Positions 50,486 to 59,994 of a DNA stretch of 64,000 nt are shown piece by piece. The position numbers and the translations under genes were made by a program. Each line of letters starts with the position of its first letter. The stretch's first letter is position 1. A model generated the notes under the pieces. The model worked only from the letters and a program-made list of their open reading frames with translations, was not told where the DNA came from and ran no database searches. The stretch is from Cumulibacter sp047975195 (GTDB taxonomy: Bacteria; Actinomycetota; Actinomycetes; Mycobacteriales; Antricoccaceae), in assembly GCA_047975195.1 (NCBI GenBank), contig JBKEDB010000005.1:124001-188000 (forward strand). The letters run 5' to 3'.

Positions 50486-50554
50486 CGACGCTGCAAAGAA
50501 TCTCGGTCTCTCGGCTCCCCTCGCGCATCACCTCAGAACGGACAGAGTGCCTGC

Positions 50555-51670
50555 ATGAGCACCCAACAGCAGTACCGACCGGTGGCAGCCGATCAGGGCC
50601 GCAGGCTATTCGACCCACTCACGATCCGCTCCGTGACGTTCGCTAATCGCGCATGGCTTTCGCCAATGTGCCAGTATTCCGCCGAAGGCGGGCTACCGGG
50701 CGATTGGCATCTCGCGCATCTCGGCGCCCGCGCCGCGGGAGGATTCGGACTCGTCATGGCCGAGTCCACGGCTGTCTCGCCAGAGAGCCGGATCAGTCTG
50801 CACGACACCGGACTGTGGAACGACGCCCAGCGGCAGGCCTGGCAGCGAATCGTGAGTTTCGTACACACGCGCGGCGCGAAGATCGGGATCCAGCTGTCGC
50901 ATGCCGGACGAAAGGCCTCGATCCGCCGGCCGTGGGATGCCGATCAGGGATCCCTTCCGGCCGCTCACGGCGGCTGGCGAACGACGAGTGTGGACGATGT
51001 CCCGTTCCCGGGGCTCGATGCGCCGAGGCGGCTGAACCTCGACGACATCGCGGTTATCGTTGACGACTTCGCAGCCGCAGCTCGTCGCGCCGACGCCGCC
51101 GGGTTTGATGTACTAGAGATCCAAGCTGGACATGGCTTCCTACTGCATAGCTTTCTATCGCCGCTGAGCAACCAACGCGAAGGGCGGTACGGCGGGTCAC
51201 CACAGAATCGAGCGCGCTTGTTGTTCGAGGTGATCGATTCAGCTCGCGGCGTGTGGCCGTCGGACAAACCGTTGTTCGTCCGGTTCTCGGTCACGGACTG
51301 GCTGGCCGACGGCCTGGTGCCCGCCGACATCACGGCATTGACGCAGCAGTTGCACCAACACGGTGTTGACCTCATCGATGTCTCCAGTGGCGGTCTGCTG
51401 CCCGCACGACCTCCCATCAGTCCTAGCTATCACGTGCCGCTGGCCGATTCGATCCGCAACTCCGGGCAGTTCCCGGTCGCCGTCGTAGGCGAGATCGACA
51501 GTCCGCAGCAGGCGCAGAAAGTCATCGATTCCGGTTCAGCCGACGCAATCTTTCTCGGTCGGGCTGCCCTACGCGACCCGATGTGGACGCTGCGGGCAGC
51601 GCACGAATTGGACGTGACTGATCGAGACTGGTTGTGGCAACCGCAGTACGTGCGCGGGAACTGGACGTAA
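50555..51670 (+). CDS. Old Yellow Enzyme-type NADH:flavin oxidoreductase (YqjM-like)
   Basis: 371 residues, TIM-barrel with FMN. Hallmarks are ANRAWLSPMCQYSAEGGLPG (Cys of the YqjM group), IQLSHAGRKAS, the His pair region QAGHGFLLHSFLSPLSNQRE and DAIFLGRAALRDPMW. It reduces activated double bonds using NAD(P)H. ATG 50555 gives the normal start, although the frame is open upstream. The leader peptide upstream suggests response to cysteine or sulfur supply, perhaps for desulfurisation of an organic compound. Confidence 0.92.
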   Translation: MSTQQQYRPVAADQGRRLFDPLTIRSVTFANRAWLSPMCQYSAEGGLPGDWHLAHLGARAAGGFGLVMAESTAVSPESRISLHDTGLWNDAQRQAWQRIVSFVHTRGAKIGIQLSHAGRKASIRRPWDADQGSLPAAHGGWRTTSVDDVPFPGLDAPRRLNLDDIAVIVDDFAAAARRADAAGFDVLEIQAGHGFLLHSFLSPLSNQREGRYGGSPQNRARLLFEVIDSARGVWPSDKPLFVRFSVTDWLADGLVPADITALTQQLHQHGVDLIDVSSGGLLPARPPISPSYHVPLADSIRNSGQFPVAVVGEIDSPQQAQKVIDSGSADAIFLGRAALRDPMWTLRAAHELDVTDRDWLWQPQYVRGNWT

Positions 51671-51746
51671 CCGCCCGCTGTCGGTGTGCCACAGGCTCCC
51701 TCGAACGCGGCGCTGACGGTGGCCCGACGTCAGCACGCGGTACGCG

Positions 51747-53135
51747 CTATGGACCTCGGTCCGCCAGTGGGTGGACGCCGCGATCAGCGTCGACGGCGTC
51801 TGTCGGCACGACGACGCGCGCCGTCGTGCCCGCGGTCGATCCAGAAATCGTGAAATCTCCACCGCCTGCCCGTACGGAGGTTTCCACGAGTAGTAGCCCG
51901 ATGTGGCCCGGTTCGGTCGCCCCGGGTGCGTACCCGATGCCGTCATCGGCGACGACCAGCGCAGCGGCGCCCTCAGCGACGGTGACACCGACGCCGCTGT
52001 GGCGTGCGTCGGCGTGCTTGAGCGCGTTCGTGACCAGTTCAGCCGCGGCCGGCCATAAGAGCCCGGCGACCGCGTCAGGTACCGGCGGATCGGGTTCAGA
52101 GATGCTCACCTGAGCCGACGATGATGCCCGCAATGGCAGCCGTTGCAGGTAATCGGACAATGACCGATCGCGTAGCGGAGCGAAGTCCTGCGCAATACCG
52201 CGTAGTTCGTCGGTGTCCTGTCCTAATAGGACCGCAACCCGTCGCAACATTGATGCGCGCTCCGGATCGTCCTCGCGGTCGGCCAACGAACTGAGCGCGA
52301 GCCCGGACGCCGCCAAATCCTGTATGACGCCGTCATGCAGTTGCGCAGCAATCTGTTGGCGTGAGCGTTCGGATGCCGCAAGCCCATACGCAAGCGCATC
52401 ATGCCGTTCGCGGGCCAGTCGATCGAGCCGGCGTACGGTGCGCACGCTTAACGGAATCAGCAAGCCGCTGAGCACGATCAGCCCGACAGCGACGATCGGA
52501 ATCTGCACTCGCAACGCACCGAGGAGCGTGTCGTCCTCGTAGGTCGCTACATACAACTCTGCCCATAGACGGGATCCCTGCGAATCGGTGACGCCAACGA
52601 ACACCTCTCGCATCGGCACATCCTGATCGAACCGATGCGCGTAGTCATCAGGCACGTCTCGGACAACTATTTCGTCATCCGCCAACGCCGCTGCGAGCGA
52701 CTCGTCTAGCTTCTCGGTTTGACCAACAAGACGTGGATTATCTGCATATATGAGAAGTACTTCGTCGCCTTCGACCCGCCAGATCTTGACTCGATCGATC
52801 ACACCCGCGGACAACAACGGATCTAACGCCGCTTCGAGGGCGGACGAGGGCAGCTCCGCCCCGCTGAGGTTCTCTTCGGCGAGGACGTCTTTGACCATCG
52901 AGACGCGCTCGATCGCCGCTTGGGAATAACGATCCGCCTGCACCTTGACCAGATACGCATCGAGGGCGAAGACCAACGCAATCAGCACCACCGTGATCCC
53001 GACCGTAATCAGTAGATGGTTGCGGATCGCCCGGCCTGTTGGTCCGCTGAATGCTCGCCCCGACCACCCGGGCTTGCCGGTGTACTCGGTTGGGCGGAGA
53101 CGTTCGGTCGCTTCGCGGCCGGGCGATCTAGCCAC
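51747..53135 (-). CDS. Membrane sensor histidine kinase, NarL/LiaS type
   Basis: 462 residues. Two membrane segments (about 38-62 and 205-228) enclose an extracytoplasmic sensor of ~140 residues. The HisKA_3 phosphoacceptor is in QQIAAQLHDGVIQDLAASG; the ATPase has ELVTNALKHADARH and DDGIGYAPG. GTG 53135 overlaps the response regulator stop by 8 bases (GTGGCTAG), so both are one operon. The signal is unknown. The neighbouring divergent efe genes offer iron as one guess only. Confidence 0.9.
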   Translation of the reverse strand: MARSPGREATERLRPTEYTGKPGWSGRAFSGPTGRAIRNHLLITVGITVVLIALVFALDAYLVKVQADRYSQAAIERVSMVKDVLAEENLSGAELPSSALEAALDPLLSAGVIDRVKIWRVEGDEVLLIYADNPRLVGQTEKLDESLAAALADDEIVVRDVPDDYAHRFDQDVPMREVFVGVTDSQGSRLWAELYVATYEDDTLLGALRVQIPIVAVGLIVLSGLLIPLSVRTVRRLDRLARERHDALAYGLAASERSRQQIAAQLHDGVIQDLAASGLALSSLADREDDPERASMLRRVAVLLGQDTDELRGIAQDFAPLRDRSLSDYLQRLPLRASSSAQVSISEPDPPVPDAVAGLLWPAAAELVTNALKHADARHSGVGVTVAEGAAALVVADDGIGYAPGATEPGHIGLLLVETSVRAGGGDFTISGSTAGTTARVVVPTDAVDADRGVHPLADRGP

Positions 53136-53751
53136 GTGGCCGCGCGCTCACGCCCGCTCGCGAGGCCACCGCGACAGCCTCCAGTTGAGAGCGGACACCA
53201 AGCTTTGCCAATACCGCTTTGATATGACCGCGCACCGTGAGCACCGACAGTCCGAGATCCGCAGCGATCCGGGTCGCGTCCTGACCGTCGACGATCCGGA
53301 TCAGCACCTGACGTTCACGGTCGGTGAGCGAGCCGCCGGCGAGCGAATCTTCGGGAAACCGGTCGGCTACATGCGGCTGGTTGGGGCTGGCGTAGCTGAG
53401 AGCGGCGGTCAACGTTGACAACGACCCATCTTTAGCGAGGTAGCCGCTGACGCCGAGGTCAATCGCTCGCGCGGCCTCGGCGCGCCTGGGGTGCCCGGTC
53501 AGCAGGATGACGCGCGTGGAGTGCGCAGCGGCGAACGGCACGAGATCTACCCCGGAGCCATCCGGGAGTCGCACGTCCACGACGGCGACATCGACATGCT
53601 CGTCGATGAGTGCTTCGCGGGCCTGCGCGATCGACGACGCACTGCGGACCGTGCTGACCGATGTCATACCTCGCAGCGTAAACGCCATGAGATCGGTGAA
53701 CACCTGGTGATCGTCCACGACCAATACCGACAGTTGCTCCGTTGCCGCCAT
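53128..53751 (-). CDS. LuxR/NarL-family response regulator
   Basis: 207 residues. The receiver has VLVVDDHQVFTDLMAF, the phosphorylated Asp in VAVVDVRLPDGSGVDLV, Thr in ILLTG and Lys in GYLAKDGS. The HTH domain reads SLTDRERQVLIRIVDGQDAT then RIAADLGLSVLTVRGHIKAV. It pairs with the kinase encoded immediately downstream. The gene diverges from efeU. Confidence 0.93.
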   Translation of the reverse strand: MAATEQLSVLVVDDHQVFTDLMAFTLRGMTSVSTVRSASSIAQAREALIDEHVDVAVVDVRLPDGSGVDLVPFAAAHSTRVILLTGHPRRAEAARAIDLGVSGYLAKDGSLSTLTAALSYASPNQPHVADRFPEDSLAGGSLTDRERQVLIRIVDGQDATRIAADLGLSVLTVRGHIKAVLAKLGVRSQLEAVAVASRAGVSARPRG

Positions 53752-53798
53752 CGACCACCTCGTCTCATCGGCTACTACCCAATCTTAGGGGTAGCGAT

Positions 53799-53817
53799 TT
53801 AGGTGAGGCGAACCTTA
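53799..53817. promoter_or_regulatory. DtxR/IdeR-type iron box before efeUOB
   Basis: TTAGGTGAGGCGAACCTTA matches the 19-base DtxR/IdeR consensus at 16 positions and is nearly symmetric. It lies 93 bases before the efeU start. Repression of iron uptake when iron is plentiful is the expected role. Confidence 0.8.
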
Positions 53818-53909
53818 GTCTCGATCGGGCTGGCCTGCCCCAGCACGAGATAGGAAACCTCACGCGCCATGCTGTTGCACCTCGTCGACGCCTGCACCAC
53901 GGATGCCCC

Positions 53910-55532
53910 GTGCTAGCCACTTTCGTCATCGGGCTGCGCGAGGGACTTGAGGCGGCGTTAATCGTCGGCATTATCGCGGCTTTCCTGAAACGCAATGGCA
54001 CCCGAGGGGACCTACGCCGCATGTGGGTGGGCGTCGGACTCGCCATCCTGCTGTGCATTGCGGTCGGGATCGGGCTTGAGGTGCTGACCGAGGAACTGCC
54101 GCAGCGGCAGCAGGAAATGCTCGAGTGCGTGATCGCCATCGTGGCGGTGAGCATGGTGACGGCGATGATCTTTTGGATGCGTGCGCATTCACGCGACCTG
54201 CGCGGCGAACTCGAGGGCGCTGCCTCTGGCGCCCTGGCTCGCGGGTCGACGTACGCGCTGGTCGCGATGGCTTTTCTGGCGGTGCTGCGTGAGGGGTTTG
54301 AGACGTCGGTGTTCTTACTGGCCGCTGCGCAGAATGCCGCGAATGGGGTGATGCCGCTGCTGGGTGCGTTACTTGGCATCGCCATCGCTCTTGGCATCGG
54401 CTGGCTGATCTACCGCGGCGCCATGCACTTCAACATGGCCAAGTTCTTCACCATCACTGGCGTCTTTCTGGTGCTGGTCGCTGCCGGCCTCGTGCTGAAA
54501 ACGTTCCGTGCGGCGTACGAGGCGAGCTGGTTGACCATCGGCCAGATTCCGGTTCCAGGTCTACAGGAGGTGGTCGCGAAAGGGTCGATTGCCGACGCGA
54601 TTGCTGGCGGCGTCTTCGGCATCCAATCGAACCTGGTGCTGATCGAGGTCGCAGCGTACCTGCTGTACGCGGTGCCGATGCTGGCAGTCGTGCTGTGGCC
54701 GAAGAATCACCAACCGACGGCCCGCACTCTGGTGCGCGGGCTGAGCATTACCGCGGGCGTGTTCGTCTGTACCGGTGTCGTCGGGCTCCTGCTGGCTCCG
54801 TCGCCGCAGCGTGTCGCCGCGACGTCGATCACGCTCTCGGCGGTACACGCGGACGCACTGAGCGGCGAAGACTCATCCGGTCACGACGAGCAACTGATCG
54901 TCGATGTCGTCTCCGCCGACCTCGACGAGGCAATGTTGACCCTCGGCGAGGAGTCAGTGACCATACCGTTCAATCGCCATGGAGCGGACGGCGATGAGTA
55001 CCTGCTGAGCGAGTCGGCACCGTCCGATGCGGCCACAGTCTCGGATCTGACTGAGGGTCCGGCAACGCTCAGCGGTGAGCAGATCACGGTGGTCCGCGGC
55101 CGGTATCCGGTCGGCATTACCGAAGCCGACCGCACCACCGACTTCCCGGCGACGTACACGACCACGATCGCGACGCACGTGGTGATCGACACCGACTCGC
55201 TATCCGTGCTTGATCTCCAGCGGGTCGAGTCACTGCAGGCCTCGGTAACCCTGCCGACCGGTAACAGCGTGAGCGTCGGCGCGATCGCGACCAATACGAC
55301 CCAGATGGATGACGCGTCACGCGCGGCCGGGGCCGCGGGCGCTGATGGGTACGCTGCGGACGAGCAACGCGGCGAGATTTTCGGCGCGGTTGTACCGCTG
55401 CTGAGCGCGCTGATGGCACTGGCGACCGGCGCAGCAGCGTTCGCGATCGCGCGGCGATCGGCGCGCACCACCACCGACAACGCCCCATTCGGGGAATCCC
55501 CATCACCGACGCGAGAGAAAGAAGCCGTATGA
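53910..55532 (+). CDS. efeU: Ferrous-iron permease EfeU (FTR1 family)
   Basis: 540 residues. The two iron-transport motifs are IGLREGLEAALIVGIIAA and AVLREGFETSVFLLAAAQ (R-E-G-L/F-E). About seven membrane segments occupy residues 1-310. Then comes an extracytoplasmic domain of ~180 residues (ITLSAVHADALSG to ATNTTQMDDA) and one more membrane helix. This makes it about twice the length of E. coli EfeU. GTG 53910 is the only reasonable start before the first REGLE motif. It is the first gene of efeUOB. Confidence 0.92.
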   Translation: MLATFVIGLREGLEAALIVGIIAAFLKRNGTRGDLRRMWVGVGLAILLCIAVGIGLEVLTEELPQRQQEMLECVIAIVAVSMVTAMIFWMRAHSRDLRGELEGAASGALARGSTYALVAMAFLAVLREGFETSVFLLAAAQNAANGVMPLLGALLGIAIALGIGWLIYRGAMHFNMAKFFTITGVFLVLVAAGLVLKTFRAAYEASWLTIGQIPVPGLQEVVAKGSIADAIAGGVFGIQSNLVLIEVAAYLLYAVPMLAVVLWPKNHQPTARTLVRGLSITAGVFVCTGVVGLLLAPSPQRVAATSITLSAVHADALSGEDSSGHDEQLIVDVVSADLDEAMLTLGEESVTIPFNRHGADGDEYLLSESAPSDAATVSDLTEGPATLSGEQITVVRGRYPVGITEADRTTDFPATYTTTIATHVVIDTDSLSVLDLQRVESLQASVTLPTGNSVSVGAIATNTTQMDDASRAAGAAGADGYAADEQRGEIFGAVVPLLSALMALATGAAAFAIARRSARTTTDNAPFGESPSPTREKEAV

Positions 55533-56722
55533 ACCGCACGACCCGATCCCTGCTGCCGCTGACCGTGGCCGCATCGCTGCTGTTGAGCGGATGTGGATCC
55601 GACTCTGATAGCTCGTCCGAGAAGAAGTCCGACGGTTCGTCGTCCGGCACCATCGAGATCACGGTCAGTGAAGCCGATGGCTGTGTTGCCGAACCCGACA
55701 CGGCACCGGCAGGTGCGCTGACCTTCCACGTAACGAATGTCGACGCCGCCGGCGTCACCGAGGTAGAGGTCGTTTCCGATCAGCGCATCCGCGGCGAAAA
55801 GGAGAACCTGGCGCCCGGTTTCGACGCGACGTTCTCGGCAAAGCTCGACGGCGGCCAGTACGAGATCTACTGCCCCGGCGCCACCACCGAGAAGGTGCCC
55901 TTCACCGTCACCGGTGAAGCTCCGCAGACCAGCGATGATCTGAGCGTGCTGCTGCAGCAGGCGACGGTGGATTACGCCGAGTACATCGACACGCAGGTCG
56001 GTGCGCTGCAGGAGTCTCTGCCGGCGCTGGTCGATGCGATCGCCGACGGTGATCTGGAGGCGGCGAAAATCGCGTACGCGAACTCGCGGGTGTTCTACGA
56101 GAAGATCGAGCCGGTCGCTGAGTCGTTCGGCGACCTCGACCCTGCGATCGACCTGCGCGAGGGCGACGTTGCCGCTGGCGAGGACTGGACCGGCTTCCAT
56201 CCGATCGAGAAGGCGCTGTGGATCGATGGCTCCACCGATGGTCTTGAGGAACTGACCACCAAGTTGACCGCCGACGTCGATGACCTCAAGGGCCGCACCG
56301 AGGAGCTGTCGAAGAACACAAAGGCCGATAGCGCGGACGGCGACCGGTACCTGCCGGATGAGATCGCCAACGGCGCGGTGGCGCTGCTCGACGAAGTACA
56401 GCAGTCCAAGATCACCGGCGAGGAGGAGGCGTACTCACACCTGGACATCGTGGACTTCCAGGCAAACGTGGAGGGTTCGCTGCAGGCGTTCGCAACACTG
56501 AAGCCGGCGCTGGATCAGATCGACGAAACACTGGTGCCGACGATTTCGGACAAGTTCGACCTGCTGGTCGCCGAGGTAGAACAGCTGAAGGATCCGGATT
56601 CGCTGGGCGGATACGTCGCCTACGACAAGGTCACCGACGCGCAGAAGAAGACACTCACGGACAGCCTGCTGGCCGTCATCGAGCCGCTGTCGACGATCTC
56701 GTCGAAGGTCGCCAACGCGTAA
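55529..56722 (+). CDS. efeO: EfeO: iron-uptake lipoprotein, cupredoxin plus M75 domain
   Basis: 397 residues. A lipoprotein signal ends in SLLLSGCGSDSDSS. A cupredoxin-like domain (about 40-125) contains GCVAEPDTAPAGAL and YEIYCPGATTEK. The imelysin-like M75 domain follows, with the metal motif HxxE in WTGFHPIEKALWID. EfeO captures periplasmic iron for EfeU. It starts with an ATGA overlap with efeU. Confidence 0.93.
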   Translation: MNRTTRSLLPLTVAASLLLSGCGSDSDSSSEKKSDGSSSGTIEITVSEADGCVAEPDTAPAGALTFHVTNVDAAGVTEVEVVSDQRIRGEKENLAPGFDATFSAKLDGGQYEIYCPGATTEKVPFTVTGEAPQTSDDLSVLLQQATVDYAEYIDTQVGALQESLPALVDAIADGDLEAAKIAYANSRVFYEKIEPVAESFGDLDPAIDLREGDVAAGEDWTGFHPIEKALWIDGSTDGLEELTTKLTADVDDLKGRTEELSKNTKADSADGDRYLPDEIANGAVALLDEVQQSKITGEEEAYSHLDIVDFQANVEGSLQAFATLKPALDQIDETLVPTISDKFDLLVAEVEQLKDPDSLGGYVAYDKVTDAQKKTLTDSLLAVIEPLSTISSKVANA

Positions 56723-56725
56723 GAC

Positions 56726-57994
56726 ATGGCTACATCTGATTCGTTCCGGTCCTCGCGCCGCTCGTTCCTGGGCGGCGCGGGGTTGGTCTTCGGCGGCGCT
56801 CTCGCAGGCGGGATAGCAGCCCAGGGTCTCGCGCCGGGCACGTCGACCGGTTCGCCTGCCGGATCCGCGGCCGATTCGACCGTTCCGTTCTTCGGCGATC
56901 ATCAGGCGGGTGTGAGCACCGCTGCGCAGGACCGGCTGATGTTTGCGGCGCTCGATGTCACCACGACGAGTACCGAGGACCTGACGCACTTGCTCGGCCG
57001 CTGGGCGGCGATGGCGAGCAGGTTCACCCAGGGCGAGCAGGTATCGGCAGCACCGGAGCGGGCCGACGTACCGCCGAAGGACACCGGTGAAACTCTGGAC
57101 ATGCCGCCGGAGCAGTTGACCATCACGGTCGGGTTCGGGCCCGGACTATTCGATGATCGGTTCGGGTTGTCATCGCGGATGCCCGCGGCGCTGACGCCGC
57201 TGGATCCGTTGCCCGGCGATCAGGTGCTGGATCCGGCGATCAGCGGCGGAGACCTGTGCATTCAAGCGTGCGCCAACGATCCGCAGGTGGTTTTTCACGC
57301 AGTACGCAACATGGTGCGTGCGGCCCGTGGCGTGGCGGTGCTGCGCTGGTCGCAACTTGGCTTCGGACGTGCGTCGGCCACCGGTTCCGGTCAGTCGACT
57401 CCGCGGAACCTGTTTGGCTTCAAAGACGGAACCAACAACATCAAGTCAGACGATACGGCAGCACTTTCCGATTATGTATGGGTTGGCGACGACACCGATC
57501 AACCGTGGATGACCGGTGGAACGTATCTCGTGGCGCGCAAGATCCGAATGGAGATCGAGTCGTGGGACGCTGATTTCCTCGCGGATCAGGAGCGTATCTT
57601 CGCCCGGGTGAAGTCCACCGGCGCACCGTTGACCGGGTCGGGCGAGTTCGATCCGGTTGATTTCGGTGCGACATCCGGCGGCGAGCCGGTGATCGATCCG
57701 AACTCGCACGTTGCCTTGGCGGCGCCGCAACTCAATGGCGGGGTACGGATCCTGCGCCGAGGATACAACTACACCGACGGTCAGCACGCCGGTAACGGAA
57801 AACTTGACGCGGGGTTGTTCTTCATCTGCTTCCAGCAGGATCCACACACTCAGTTCGCCGTCCTGCAGGAGAAGTTGGGCAAGTCCGATTTAATGAACGA
57901 GTACATCGCGCACGTGTCCTCGGGCGTGTGGGCCGTTCCCCCTGGACTGTCGGAGCCCGGAGATTGGTACGGCAAGAAGCTCTTCAGCGCGTGA
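56726..57994 (+). CDS. efeB: EfeB: Tat-exported DyP-type heme peroxidase
   Basis: 422 residues. The twin-arginine signal SSRRSFLGGAGLVFGGALAG is clear. The DyP motif GFKDGTNN gives the distal Asp, and the proximal heme His is likely in PNSHVALAAPQ. EfeB oxidises ferrous iron or releases iron from heme outside the cell. The start is 3 bases after the efeO stop, completing the efeUOB operon. Confidence 0.93.
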   Translation: MATSDSFRSSRRSFLGGAGLVFGGALAGGIAAQGLAPGTSTGSPAGSAADSTVPFFGDHQAGVSTAAQDRLMFAALDVTTTSTEDLTHLLGRWAAMASRFTQGEQVSAAPERADVPPKDTGETLDMPPEQLTITVGFGPGLFDDRFGLSSRMPAALTPLDPLPGDQVLDPAISGGDLCIQACANDPQVVFHAVRNMVRAARGVAVLRWSQLGFGRASATGSGQSTPRNLFGFKDGTNNIKSDDTAALSDYVWVGDDTDQPWMTGGTYLVARKIRMEIESWDADFLADQERIFARVKSTGAPLTGSGEFDPVDFGATSGGEPVIDPNSHVALAAPQLNGGVRILRRGYNYTDGQHAGNGKLDAGLFFICFQQDPHTQFAVLQEKLGKSDLMNEYIAHVSSGVWAVPPGLSEPGDWYGKKLFSA

Positions 57995-58024
57995 TCCGCT
58001 TCACCACCGATCCGCTTCACCACC
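57993..58024. repeat. 16-base tandem duplication at the efeB stop
   Basis: GATCCGCTTCACCACC occurs twice head to tail, the first copy beginning inside the efeB stop codon. The rest of the 279-base gap to the TetR gene holds no gene that I can see. Confidence 0.9.
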
Positions 58025-58273
58025 GCAGGCTGCTCCCCGCGAGTCGCCTCCGCTGGTGGAGGGAAATCAGCCCCTGGCGGACTCGTTTGCCCCAGGTCTG
58101 ATGCGCCGGCCCAACTTTCGTCGTCGTTGACATGGTTGGCGCCTAACGCGATGACGCACTTCCCCTCGTGCGGACGCTTGCCGAATCCGGAGTTCGCTAG
58201 ACCAATCTCCGGGAAAATTACTCATCCAGCACTGCGGATGCGCCTGCAGGGCCTGGCCGCCTGGCCCTGGCGC

Positions 58274-58867
58274 TCAACGCGGTCGGATCCCCGCGAGATA
58301 AACACGCACGAGCCAGGATTCCAGATCCGGTATCTCCTGGAGAACCAGCGCGGGGATCGGCCTTGACAATAGGCCGAGGCCAACCTGAAATGTGAACGGG
58401 TCCACGGACTTATCGACCAGCCCATGCGACTTGGCTCGGTCAACCACCTGAGTGATCGCAGCGATAACCCCGCGACGGGTGCCTGACACGCTCGCCATGA
58501 ACTCGTCGTCATTCTGACGCAGGTCAGCGATCACCGGGAATACGGAGCCGAGGCGCAATTCGAATATCTCAGTGGCGAATCGCCTCCACCCCTCCTCGGG
58601 AGACGTGTCGAGTGCGACCGCGCCCCGTTCGCACACGGCAATGATCCGGGCGGCAATCGACTGCAGCAGGGCGCGTTCAAGGGCGCGCGGATCGGCGAAG
58701 TTTCGATACAGCGTTGCGATGCCGACCCCGGCACGATGAGCGACGGTGCTCATTGGCGGACGGTCGCCGCGCTCGGCATACAGCTGGAGCGCGGCGTCGA
58801 TGATCTTCGCCCGGTTCGCTTGCGCATCGGCTCGCACTGCACTGACCACCCTTCTATCCGGTCGCAT
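58274..58867 (-). CDS. TetR-family transcriptional regulator
   Basis: 197 residues. The N-terminal HTH is RAKIIDAALQLYAERGDRPP, with STVAHRAGVGIATLYRNFAD as the recognition part. The ligand domain is helical, as in the SACE_7040/AcrR-like group. ATG 58867 is used; in-frame GTG codons at 58849 and 58837 lie near a stronger AGAAGG and are alternatives. It diverges from the membrane protein gene, and the palindrome between them is a likely operator. Confidence 0.9.
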   Translation of the reverse strand: MRPDRRVVSAVRADAQANRAKIIDAALQLYAERGDRPPMSTVAHRAGVGIATLYRNFADPRALERALLQSIAARIIAVCERGAVALDTSPEEGWRRFATEIFELRLGSVFPVIADLRQNDDEFMASVSGTRRGVIAAITQVVDRAKSHGLVDKSVDPFTFQVGLGLLSRPIPALVLQEIPDLESWLVRVYLAGIRPR

Positions 58868-58896
58868 CCGTTGACCGCCCTCTGTGCGGAGGATTA

Positions 58897-58918
58897 TACT
58901 CCGAATATATCCGGAGTA
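58897..58918. promoter_or_regulatory. TetR operator palindrome
   Basis: TACTCCG-N8-CGGAGTA (58897-58903, 58912-58918) with an AT-rich centre. It lies in the 92-base gap between the diverging tetR and membrane protein genes, and probably overlaps both promoters. Confidence 0.65.
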
Positions 58919-58959
58919 CTCTTTTCCACTTACGCCGTGGAGTCATCCAGGGAGGAACG

Positions 58960-59994
58960 ATGAGCGAACAGCTCACGACTACCGAAACATCGGCTGGGCC
59001 CACCACCGTGGACACCGCCGACCAATCGCCAACAGCCGAGAACGACAAACTCGGCAAGCTCATCGGCATCATCCTGGGGCTCACCGTGATGATCGGCGCG
59101 ATGTTGCTCGCCTTCGCGACTCCCCAACTCAACTCCGGGGCGCGCGACCTTCCGTTAGCCGTCAGCGGCAACCCTCAAGCCATCGAGCAGGTCACTGCGC
59201 AGTTAGCGCAAGGCGCGGCGGATACCTTCGACATCACCACCTATGCCACGGCTGATGAGGGCGCCGAGGCGATCAAGAACCGCGACGCGGTCGGCGGAAT
59301 CGCCCTCACCGGTGACGGCGTGACGATCCAGACCGCAGCCGGCGCGGGGGCGTCGTACAAGATGGTGCTGACGAGCATCGGCGCACAGTTGGAGGCGGCC
59401 GGGCAGCAAGTCACATACGTGGAGTTGGCGCCCACTACGGCGGACGATCCGAGCGGGAATGCGCTCGTCACCCTCGGCATGCCCCTGATCTTCGGCGGAA
59501 TGGCCGGCGGCGCCGTACTCTACCTCATATACAAGGGATCGCTACGAAACCGACTGCTCGGCGCAACCGCGTTCGCGATCACCGGCGGGCTCGCCGCGAC
59601 CGCAATCCTGCAGTATGGCTTCGGTGCGTTCGATGGGGATTACTGGTTAACCAGCCTTGCCGTTACTGCCGGGATCATGGCGATCTCGTACCTCATTCTC
59701 GGACTCTCCTCGATCATCGGTTACGCCGGTCTAGGCATCGTGGCGGTGCTGATGATGTTTGTGTCCAACCCACTGTCGGGCTTGGCCACCGGACCAGACT
59801 GGTTGCCGGCATTCTGGGGCGACCTCGGCCAGTTCCTACCGGTCGGCGCTGCAGGAACTGCGATCCGTTCAAGTGTCTACTTCGACGGCGCCGGAGCGAC
59901 GCAGGCGTGGATCGTGCTCGCGTGCTGGATCGCCCTCGGACTCGGCCTCGCGGTACTTGGTGCTCGACGCCGGGTACCGGTCTCCGCGCACTGA
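58960..59994 (+). CDS. TetR-linked membrane protein, YhgE/ABC-2-like layout
   Basis: 344 residues. One membrane segment near 33-55 is followed by an extracytoplasmic domain of ~110 residues (SGARDLPLAVSGNPQAIEQV onward, with ATADEGAEAIKNRDAVGGIA). About five more membrane segments follow, starting near residue 170. This layout resembles the YhgE/Pip and ABC-2 permease families, where the soluble part has the pattern V-x-N-x-D-x-A. No ATPase is adjacent. Export of a lipid or drug under TetR control is a guess from context. GGGAGGAACG precedes ATG 58960. Confidence 0.7.
   Translation: MSEQLTTTETSAGPTTVDTADQSPTAENDKLGKLIGIILGLTVMIGAMLLAFATPQLNSGARDLPLAVSGNPQAIEQVTAQLAQGAADTFDITTYATADEGAEAIKNRDAVGGIALTGDGVTIQTAAGAGASYKMVLTSIGAQLEAAGQQVTYVELAPTTADDPSGNALVTLGMPLIFGGMAGGAVLYLIYKGSLRNRLLGATAFAITGGLAATAILQYGFGAFDGDYWLTSLAVTAGIMAISYLILGLSSIIGYAGLGIVAVLMMFVSNPLSGLATGPDWLPAFWGDLGQFLPVGAAGTAIRSSVYFDGAGATQAWIVLACWIALGLGLAVLGARRRVPVSAH

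Noticed and set aside
50425..50500. SAM-IV or cobalamin riboswitch before the flavin oxidoreductase gene
   Set aside because: A strong hairpin exists, but none of the conserved bases of these classes could be found.
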